Below are positions 7,338-12,095 of a stretch of DNA of 12,095 bases, piece after piece; the stretch's first letter is position 1; every line of letters starts with the position of its first letter. This DNA is from JBFWWW01 sp050245975. GTDB taxonomy: Bacteria; Pseudomonadota; Alphaproteobacteria; Rhizobiales; Hyphomicrobiaceae. The translations under genes were made by a program, and so were the position numbers. The notes beneath the pieces are model-generated. The model saw only the letters and a program-made list of their open reading frames with translations, was not told where the DNA came from and searched no databases. The stretch spans positions 1 to 12,095 of the forward strand of contig JBFWWW010000122.1 of assembly GCA_050245975.1 (NCBI GenBank). Direction: 5' to 3'.

Positions 7338-7461
7338 GGCGCATCGTCCTGTGCAAGAGGCGTCGGAGCTTTCACTACACCACCTGTAACTTGCGCGGGG
7401 CTGGCGGCCGCCTTCCCAAAGCCATCAATCCGCCCGGGTTTCGACACGGCGCAGGCCTCCC

Positions 7462-7479
7462 CGGCCGGCGAACCGGCCG
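7462..7479 (-). terminator. Possible hairpin terminator between ftcR and flgE
   Basis: On the minus strand, CGGCCGG-TTCG-CCGGCCG is a perfect 7-bp GC stem with a TTCG loop, lying 28-45 nt past the ftcR stop. No T-tract follows, so it is at best a weak or Rho-assisted terminator, or an attenuating structure ahead of flgE. Confidence 0.35.
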
Positions 7480-7506
7480 ACGACCCCGCAATCCTGCCGG
7501 GCTCGC

Positions 7507-8178
7507 TCAGTCCTGCACGAGGCGGTAGCCGAGGTACCGCTGCGAATCGATCGGATCGTACCCGAGCCTGTGCCGCAGCCGCTTGCGCAGCTTGCTGATG
7601 TGGCTCTCGACCACGTTCTCGTCGATGTCCTCGTTGAAGAGGCCGTAGACCGAGTTGAAGATCTGCGTCTTGGTGACCCGGCAGCCGCGGTTGCTGACGA
7701 GATATTCGAGGATGCGGCGCTCGCGGCGCGGCAGCGGCAGCACGTCGCCGCGCACCTCGGGGTCGCGGCCGTCGGAGAACACGCGCAATTCGCCGATCTC
7801 GACGCTGTCGGTCTCGATCTTGGCGCGCGCCCGTATGGCCTTGATGCGGGCCAGGATCTCGCGCACGTGCACCGGCTTGCGCACGACGTCGTCGACGCCG
7901 GCGGCGAAGAGATCGAGCGTCTCCTCCAGCGACCGGTTGTCGTTCATGGCGATGACGGCGGCCTGCGAGCGGCCGCGGATGAGCTTGGGCACCAGCTGGC
8001 GGTCGTGGAAGTCCCCGAGCAGGAAGGCTTCGACCGCGGAGATGTCGCGGTCGGACACGGTCTTCACCCAGGTATCGAAATCCGTCGGGCAGATGCCCGT
8101 TGCCGACACGCCCTCGCGGTCGAACCACGAGGTGTATCCACCATTGACGGTTTCGCGCTCGTCGACGATGACGATCAT
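7507..8178 (-). CDS. ftcR: Flagellar transcriptional regulator FtcR/Rem (OmpR family)
   Basis: This is an orthologue-like match to FtcR of Brucella and Rem of Sinorhizobium, orphan OmpR-type activators of flagellar genes. The 223-residue product has a receiver domain (about 1-118) and an OmpR/PhoB winged-helix DNA-binding domain (about 126-222; VVESHISKLRKRLRHRL and the wing RYLGYRLV). The receiver keeps the acidic pair D6/E7 and the lysine K101 in RKPV. The position equivalent to the phospho-acceptor Asp is E50 (SAVEAFLLGD), and the usual Thr/Ser is N79. The ATG at 8178 gives the family start MIVIVDERE; an upstream GTG at 8211 adds 11 unconserved residues and lacks a clear ribosome-binding site. 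It heads the hook operon, as in Brucella, and is divergent from the Crp-family gene. No sensor kinase gene is nearby. Confidence 0.93.
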   Translation of the reverse strand: MIVIVDERETVNGGYTSWFDREGVSATGICPTDFDTWVKTVSDRDISAVEAFLLGDFHDRQLVPKLIRGRSQAAVIAMNDNRSLEETLDLFAAGVDDVVRKPVHVREILARIKAIRARAKIETDSVEIGELRVFSDGRDPEVRGDVLPLPRRERRILEYLVSNRGCRVTKTQIFNSVYGLFNEDIDENVVESHISKLRKRLRHRLGYDPIDSQRYLGYRLVQD

Positions 8179-8561
8179 GCGCTGGCGCCCCCGGCACAGC
8201 TCGATGTTCACTTCTGGTCTGCTGGCTCCGTCTGCTTCGTGGCAGCGTTCTTGCGGAGCGACACGGGACGCAACAGACCTGCCGGAAGCGGAACAGCGGT
8301 GGCGGCGGGCCGAATCACCAAGGCATCACAGCACTTACTTGAACAGCGCTTCGCGCGCGAACTCCAGAGCTATCCCGAATCGAATTCTGATCCATGTCAG
8401 AGTTCCGCGCCGTGCGGCCCTGGAACTGGCCGATCCGCCACACTCGTTGACACCCTCAAACGCCCGTGCGAGCCACGCTATGGCGCGGCCTGTCGCGATT
8501 CCCGCCATCGTCCCTGTGATCCGTCAGCACCAAGACGAAATGTGACCGCAGGAGGGCCGGC
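8179..8561. other. Divergent intergenic region between ftcR and the Crp-family gene
   Basis: This 383-nt region must hold the promoters of both ftcR (leftward) and the Crp-family gene (rightward). It contains a 24-bp near-palindrome (8382-8405), the 12-bp perfect palindrome TTCGCGCGCGAA (8350-8361), an isolated TTGACA (8447-8452), and the strong ribosome-binding site of the rightward gene (AGGAGGG, 8550-8556). No small gene is apparent. Confidence 0.6.
8382..8405. promoter_or_regulatory. Candidate operator: 24-bp near-perfect palindrome
   Basis: The arms GAATTCTGA and TCAGAGTTC pair at 8 of 9 positions around the 6-nt spacer TCCATG. The site is 157 nt upstream of the Crp-family start and 204 nt upstream of ftcR. 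Its symmetry suits a dimeric regulator, but it is not the Fnr/FixK consensus TTGAT-N4-ATCAA. Which protein binds it is unknown. Confidence 0.4.
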
Positions 8562-9296
8562 ATGCTCCTCACCGAGCCGGAAAGCCGACTACGCTCGAGT
8601 TGGGATGCGGCCCAGCAGGGCCGCGCGCGCGCCGATGCGTCGGCGCCGCTGCCGGCTCTTTTCCGCCAGACCGGCTCCGTGCTGCGCCTCGATGCCGGAC
8701 AGCTCCTGGCGGCCGACCCGGAGCATCCGAGCAGCTTTCTCGTGCGCCAGGGCACGCTCGGCATGGAGACCACGCTGGCGCGCCGGCATATCGCCCTCTT
8801 CTGGCACCCGGGAGACCTGATCGAGCCCGCCGACCTGCCGCCGCTGCCGAAAGCGGCCATCCGCGCCGTCGCGGCCGCGGAGCTCTGGCGCCTGCGCACG
8901 GGGCCGCTGCAGGCGCTGCTGGCCGACAGGCCCGACCTCATCCGGCACTACCGCCACGCGCATGCCGCGCAGCGCGATCGCCTGATGATCGCCACCACCA
9001 TGCTCGCGGCACTGACCGGCGAGGAGCGGCTCGCCTCGTTCCTGGTCGAGATGGCCCTGCGCTACGGCCGCTTCGGCCATGACGGCATCGCCCTCGAGAT
9101 GCCGGTGCCGCGCGCCGACATCGCCGATCACCTGGGCCTCAACGCCGATACCCTGAGCCGCATGATGACGGCCCTGCGCGAGTCGGGGCTCGTCCGCTCT
9201 CACGGCCGCCGCCGCCTCATGCTGCGCGACTGGGACGCCCTGTGCGCCCGCACCCCCCTCGCCGCCACCCTCATCGCCGCAACGGCCGCAGGTTGA
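8562..9296 (+). CDS. Crp/Fnr-family transcriptional regulator with degenerate ligand domain
   Basis: A DNA-binding regulator of 244 residues. A cyclic-nucleotide-binding-like beta roll spans about 35-125 (LRLDAGQLL, SFLVRQGTLGMET, IALFWHPGDLIEP). A long dimerisation helix lies at about 128-165, and the Crp-type helix-turn-helix at about 181-206 (VPRADIADHLGLNADTLSRM). The SR of the recognition helix is present, but the usual E of E-x-x-S-R is D here (A-D-T-L-S-R). The only cysteine is C228, so an Fnr-type iron-sulphur cluster is excluded. The phosphate-binding cassette of cAMP receptors is not recognisable. The ATG is preceded by AGGAGGG with a 5-nt gap, a strong site. Placement divergent from ftcR raises a link to motility control, but that is inference. 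The effector and targets are unknown. Confidence 0.88.
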   Translation: MLLTEPESRLRSSWDAAQQGRARADASAPLPALFRQTGSVLRLDAGQLLAADPEHPSSFLVRQGTLGMETTLARRHIALFWHPGDLIEPADLPPLPKAAIRAVAAAELWRLRTGPLQALLADRPDLIRHYRHAHAAQRDRLMIATTMLAALTGEERLASFLVEMALRYGRFGHDGIALEMPVPRADIADHLGLNADTLSRMMTALRESGLVRSHGRRRLMLRDWDALCARTPLAATLIAATAAG

Positions 9297-9359
9297 GGCC
9301 GGCACCCCCGACCGGATGCCCCCGGCCTCCGGATGCGCTATCACAGGCCCATGCAGGCC

Positions 9360-10091
9360 ATGCGTCTTGATCAGGCATTGGTGGAGCGCGGGCTGGTGGC
9401 GACCCGCTCGCGGGCGCGCGACCTCATCCGGCGCGGCGAGGTGACCGTGGACGGTGCCGTGGCGACGAAGCCCGCCGCCGCCGTCTCGCCCGGCAGCGCC
9501 ATCGCGCTCAGCCCCGGCGCGGGCGACTACGTCTCGCGCGGCGCGCTCAAGCTGGCGGCGGCGCTCGATCGCTTCGCGCTGTCGCCGGCCGGCCGCATCT
9601 GCCTCGACGTCGGCGCGTCCACCGGCGGCTTCACCGAGACGCTGCTGCGGCGCGGCGCGGCGCGCGTGCATGCCGTCGATGTCGGCACCGGCCAGCTCGA
9701 TGCCGCGCTCGCCGCCGACGCGCGCGTCGCGGTCCTGGAGCAGACCGACGTGCGCCGCCTCGACCGCAGCGTCATTCCCGATCCCGTCGCCGCGGTGGTG
9801 GCCGACGTCAGCTTCATGTCGCTGACGCTGGCGCTGCCGGCGGCCCTTGCCCTCACGGCACCCGGCGCGTGGCTGGTGGCGCTCGTGAAGCCGCAGTTCG
9901 AGGCCGGGCGCGCGGCCGTCGGCAAGGGCGGCATCGTGCGCGATGCGGCCGCGCACGCGGCGGCCGTCGAGAAGGTCCGCGCCTGGATCGCCGCGCAACC
10001 GGGCTGGCGCCCGCTCGGCGTCCTCCCCTCGCCCGTGACCGGCGGCTCGGGCAATGCCGAATTCCTCATCGCGGCGGTGCGCGATGACTGA
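9360..10091 (+). CDS. tlyA: TlyA-family rRNA 2'-O-methyltransferase
   Basis: TlyA proteins use S-adenosylmethionine to 2'-O-methylate cytidines in 16S and/or 23S rRNA; older annotations call them haemolysins. From the preferred start the product has 243 residues: an S4 RNA-binding domain (1-55, MRLDQALVERGLVATRSRAR) and an FtsJ/RrmJ-like methyltransferase domain. The K-D-K-E catalytic set is visible as K64 (SRGALKL), D149 (ADVSFMSL), K177 (LVKPQFEAG) and E234 (GNAEFL). The cofactor loop is DVGASTGGFT at 83-92. The ATG at 9360 matches the usual TlyA start and has AGG 12 nt upstream; in-frame ATGs at 9351 and 9333 would add 3 or 9 residues and cannot be excluded. It follows the Crp-family gene by about 60 nt and overlaps the next methyltransferase gene by 8 nt. 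Confidence 0.93.
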   Translation: MRLDQALVERGLVATRSRARDLIRRGEVTVDGAVATKPAAAVSPGSAIALSPGAGDYVSRGALKLAAALDRFALSPAGRICLDVGASTGGFTETLLRRGAARVHAVDVGTGQLDAALAADARVAVLEQTDVRRLDRSVIPDPVAAVVADVSFMSLTLALPAALALTAPGAWLVALVKPQFEAGRAAVGKGGIVRDAAAHAAAVEKVRAWIAAQPGWRPLGVLPSPVTGGSGNAEFLIAAVRDD

Positions 10092-11343
10092 GGCGCGCAC
10101 GCTCGCCATCGACCGGCTCGGCGCGCAGGGCGACGGCATCGCCGACACCGCCGCGGGGCCGGTCTTCGTGCCGTTTGCGCTGCCCGGCGAGCGCTTCCGC
10201 ATCGACCCCGGCGGCGACGCGCACATCGACGGCGCGCCCTCGCCCGACCGGCAGCCCGCGCCCTGCCGCCACTTCGGCACCTGCGGCGGCTGCGTCGCCC
10301 AGCACATGGCGCCCGCCCTCTATGCCGGCTGGAAGCGCGGCATCGTCGTCGAGGCCCTGCGCCAGCACGGCATCGCCGCCGAGGTCGCGCCGCTCGTCGC
10401 GCTCGGCCCCGGCACGCGCCGGCGCGCGGTACTGACCGCCAGCCGCACGCCGGACGGCGCGATCCTCGGCTATCACCAGCGCCGCAGCGATGCGCTGGTC
10501 GCGATAACCGAATGTCCGCTGCTGGTGCCCGCCATCGCGACGCGGCTGCCCGCGCTGTCCGCCGTCGCCGCCGCGCTCGGCGGCACGGACGAAGCCCGCC
10601 TCTCCGTGCTGGCGACCGATGCCGGCCTCGACGTCGCCATCGCGGCGGACCGGGTCGCGGCCGGGCCGGCGGCGGCGATGCGCCTTGCCAAGGCGGCGGC
10701 CGCCGCCGGCATCTCGCGCGTGACGCTCAACGGCCAGCCGATGGTCGAGACGGGGCGGCCGGTGCTCGACGTCTCCGGCGTCGCCGTGACGCCGCCGCCG
10801 GGCGGCTTCGTGCAGGCGGCACAGGCCTCGGAAGCGGCGATCGCCCGCCTCGTGACGGCGGCCGCAGGCAAGGCGCGGCGCGTGGCCGACCTCTTTGCCG
10901 GCGCCGGCACGCTGACGTTTCCGCTCGCCCGCACCGCGCGCGTCCTCGCCGTCGACAGCGACGCGCCCGCCATCGCCGCGCTGGCGGCGGCGGCGCGCCA
11001 TGCGCGCGGCCTCAAGGCCATCGAGACGCGGATGCGCGACCTGTTCCGCGAGCCGCTGTCGCCGCGCGAGCTCGACGGGTTCGATGCCGCCGTCTTCGAT
11101 CCCCCGCGCGCGGGCGCGAAAATGCAGGCCGAACGGCTGGCGCGCACGCAGATCCCCGTCGTGATCGCCGTTTCCTGCAACCCGGGTACGCTCGCGCGCG
11201 ACTTGCGGGCATTGGCGGATGGCGGCTACCACATCGAGAGCGTGACGCCGGTGGACCAGTTCCTGTGGTCGGCGCACGTCGAGGTCGTCGCGGTGGCGCG
11301 GCGGCCGCAGAAGTCACGGCCGGCGGCTGCGGGACGGCAATAG
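10084..11343 (+). CDS. Class I m5U RNA methyltransferase (TrmA/RlmC/RlmD family)
   Basis: This enzyme is predicted to make 5-methyluridine in rRNA or tRNA with S-adenosylmethionine. In the 419-residue product, a TRAM-like RNA-binding segment covers about 5-42. Cluster-type cysteines C61, C67, C70 (C-x5-C-x2-C) and C144 (TECP) suggest an RlmD-like [4Fe-4S] site. The SAM loop is DLFAGAGTLTF (269-279), followed by FDPPRAGA (338-345). The catalytic cysteine is C365 in SCNPGTLARD, and E400 in SAHVEVVAV is the likely general base. GGFVQAAQ (240-247) is the substrate-side motif. The ATG at 10084 overlaps tlyA by 8 nt, implying coupled translation; an upstream alternative start would lack a good site. 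Substrate specificity (which RNA, which uridine) cannot be told from sequence, so no gene symbol is given. Confidence 0.92.
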   Translation: MTEARTLAIDRLGAQGDGIADTAAGPVFVPFALPGERFRIDPGGDAHIDGAPSPDRQPAPCRHFGTCGGCVAQHMAPALYAGWKRGIVVEALRQHGIAAEVAPLVALGPGTRRRAVLTASRTPDGAILGYHQRRSDALVAITECPLLVPAIATRLPALSAVAAALGGTDEARLSVLATDAGLDVAIAADRVAAGPAAAMRLAKAAAAAGISRVTLNGQPMVETGRPVLDVSGVAVTPPPGGFVQAAQASEAAIARLVTAAAGKARRVADLFAGAGTLTFPLARTARVLAVDSDAPAIAALAAAARHARGLKAIETRMRDLFREPLSPRELDGFDAAVFDPPRAGAKMQAERLARTQIPVVIAVSCNPGTLARDLRALADGGYHIESVTPVDQFLWSAHVEVVAVARRPQKSRPAAAGRQ

Positions 11344-11352
11344 GAGCAGGTC

Positions 11353-11760
11353 ATGGCAGGTCGGATCAGCCGCACGACGATCACGGGTGCCGAGCCGCAG
11401 CTGTTCGTCGCCGACATCGCCGCGTCCTGCGCCTTCTTCAAGGACGCGCTCGGCTTCGCGGTGGTCTTCACCTACGGCACGCCGCCGTTCTATGCGCAGG
11501 TCGCGCGCGATGCGGCGCGCATCAACCTGCGCTGCCTCGCCCGGCCCGTCATGGACCCCGCCGTCCGCGACGCGGAGGAATTGCTGGCCGCCAGCCTGAC
11601 CGTCGCCACCGCCGCCGATCTCGAAGCGCTGGCGCGCGAGTTCACGAAGTCCGGCGCGCCCTTCTTCCGCACGCCGCGGACGCAGCCGTGGGGCGCGCGC
11701 GATTTCATCATCCGCGATCCCGACGGCAACCTGTTGCTGTTCGCCGGCCCCGCACCCTGA
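11353..11760 (+). CDS. VOC-superfamily protein (glyoxalase/bleomycin-resistance fold)
   Basis: A small cytoplasmic protein of the vicinal-oxygen-chelate superfamily, with 135 residues and one paired beta-alpha-beta-beta-beta unit. The first half has PQLFVADIAASCAFFKDALG (15-34) and the second WGARDFIIRDPDGNLLLF (113-130). The usual metal-ligand Glu after DPDGN (as in GNLIE) is Leu here (GNLLLF), and no histidine occurs at the other usual ligand sites. A metal-dependent lyase or dioxygenase is therefore unlikely and a ligand-binding role more so. The ATG has AGGAG 6 nt upstream, and that site overlaps the stop codon of the methyltransferase gene, so the two are probably cotranscribed. The substrate is unknown. 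Confidence 0.85.
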   Translation: MAGRISRTTITGAEPQLFVADIAASCAFFKDALGFAVVFTYGTPPFYAQVARDAARINLRCLARPVMDPAVRDAEELLAASLTVATAADLEALAREFTKSGAPFFRTPRTQPWGARDFIIRDPDGNLLLFAGPAP

Positions 11761-11784
11761 CCCCGCACCCGCCGCCCCCTTTTT

Positions 11785-11803
11785 GTCATCCCGGAATTTC
11801 GCG
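11785..11803 (+). repeat. Truncated left end of the nested repeat
   Basis: GTCATCCCGGAATTTCGCG is identical to the first 19 nt of the core element at 1809, then jumps into unrelated leader sequence. It looks like a broken copy. Confidence 0.7.
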
Positions 11804-11839
11804 CTCCCCTCTTGTCATCTCGCAGGCCGCGCCCCCTTC
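11801..11839 (+). repeat. 39-bp leader module, copy 1
   Basis: Begins GCGCTCCCCTCTTGTCATCT and matches 12004-12042 with one difference (C against G in CG[C/G]AGG), giving a 203-bp period. Its 3' half is related to the leader before the element at 1779 (GTCATCCCGGAGG, then CGCGCCCCC). Confidence 0.78.
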
Positions 11840-11942
11840 CCGGAATTTCGCGAAGCGAAATATCCGGGACCCAGCTCACAAGCGCAGCGCGTGCCTCTGG
11901 TCCCTGGGTCCCCGCTCTCCGCTTCGCTTCGGCGGGGATGAC
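11839..11942. repeat. Nested inverted-repeat element, copy lacking its outer left bases
   Basis: From CCCGG at 11839 it is identical for 41 nt to 1814-1854, including the hairpin ATTTCGC-GAA-GCGAAAT (11845-11861) and the inner arm CCGGGACCCAG (11864-11874). The right inner arm CTGGGTCCCCG (11904-11914) has one mismatch. The right end GCGGGGATGAC reaches 11942. The GTCAT that should precede CCCGG is missing, so the outer stem is shortened. Confidence 0.85.
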
Positions 11943-12003
11943 AAGGATGGGGGCGCGCTCCGGCGGGGAATGACAGGATGAGGGTGTGAGCACGCTGTCA
12001 GCT

Positions 12004-12042
12004 GCGCTCCCCTCTTGTCATCTCGGAGGCCGCGCCCCCTTC
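12004..12042 (+). repeat. 39-bp leader module, copy 2
   Basis: One mismatch to 11801-11839. Here it runs on into an intact CTGTCATCCCGG junction with the next element, showing what copy 1 has lost. Confidence 0.78.
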
Positions 12043-12043
12043 T

Positions 12044-12095
12044 GTCATCCCGGAATTTCGCGAAGCGAAATATCCGGGACCCAGCTCACAAGCGC
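12044..12095. repeat. Nested inverted-repeat element, left half (cut by window end)
   Basis: The first 46 nt (12044-12089) are identical to 1809-1854 about 10 kb away. After CTCAC it follows the AAGCGC variant of the 11839 copy, not the GAGCGA variant of the 1809 copy. The right arms lie beyond the window. Confidence 0.83.

Larger units (their letters stand above)
11761..12095. other. Repeat-filled non-coding right end
   Basis: No gene is supported in these 335 nt. The stretch is a mosaic of the same modules as the fliQ-flhA gap: a truncated left end (11785-11803), a leader module, a nearly complete core copy (11839-11942), right-end fragments (to about 11974), a second leader module and a core copy cut by the window end. 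Open frames here are by-products of the repeats. Confidence 0.75.

Noticed and set aside
3421..7598. Long open frames on the plus strand opposite flgL, flgK and flgE (3421-4683, 4457-6100, 6075-7598)
   Set aside because: Their translations are Arg/Ala/Gly/Val/Asp-rich with no family resemblance. They arise from codon bias of GC-rich DNA antisense to well-recognised flagellar genes.
8447..8452. TTGACA as the -35 box of the Crp-family gene
   Set aside because: No acceptable -10 hexamer lies 16-19 nt downstream; the nearest candidate, CTATGG, is too far at about 25 nt.
9296..9328. Hairpin AGGCCGG/CCGGCCT just after the Crp-family stop as a terminator
   Set aside because: A 7-bp stem with a 19-nt loop and no T-tract; such pairings are common in GC-rich sequence.
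11490..11993. Minus-strand open frame running through the right-end repeats, and the similar frame at 1628-1978
   Set aside because: The coding look comes from the repeat itself (SWVPDISLREIPG-like translation). The first also overlaps the VOC gene antisense.
11761..12095. CRISPR array
   Set aside because: The repeats are long, mosaic and palindromic with unequal spacing, and no cas genes are present.

Overview
The window is GC-rich chromosomal DNA from an alphaproteobacterium, most likely of the order Hyphomicrobiales (Rhizobiales). The evidence is the gene order ftcR-flgE-flgK-flgL-flaF-flbT-flgD-fliQ-flhA, which matches Brucella and Sinorhizobium flagellar loci as I recall them, together with the rhizobial-type short FlgD and the FlaF/FlbT pair. 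The genus cannot be named from sequence alone.

Minus strand, read from 8178 down to 1: an OmpR-type regulator (FtcR/Rem, 8178-7507) is followed by the hook protein FlgE, the hook-filament junction proteins FlgK and FlgL, the flagellin-expression regulators FlaF and FlbT, the hook-cap scaffold FlgD, the export-gate protein FliQ and the first 368 codons of FlhA, which runs off the left edge. From flgK to fliQ the genes are tightly packed. flaF-flbT and flbT-flgD are joined by GTGA stop/start overlaps. The run is then broken by an 894-nt non-coding stretch (1105-1998) between fliQ and flhA, which carries a nested inverted-repeat element flanked by a 34-bp direct repeat.

Plus strand, from 8562 rightward: a Crp/Fnr-family regulator with a degenerate nucleotide-binding domain is divergent from ftcR across a 383-nt intergenic region containing a good palindrome. 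Next come tlyA (rRNA 2'-O-methyltransferase), an overlapping TrmA/RlmD-type m5U RNA methyltransferase, and a small VOC (glyoxalase/bleomycin-resistance fold) protein. The last 335 nt are non-coding and hold one further copy and one cut copy of the same mosaic repeat seen between fliQ and flhA.

Functionally, the left two thirds builds the hook, the hook-filament junction and part of the export gate, under a dedicated transcription factor. The right third is an RNA-modification gene pair with unrelated neighbours. The least ordinary content is the dispersed mosaic repeat, the FtcR receiver domain with Glu instead of the phospho-acceptor Asp, and the interrupted fliQ-flhA junction. I see no clear sign of a new defence or biosynthetic system.
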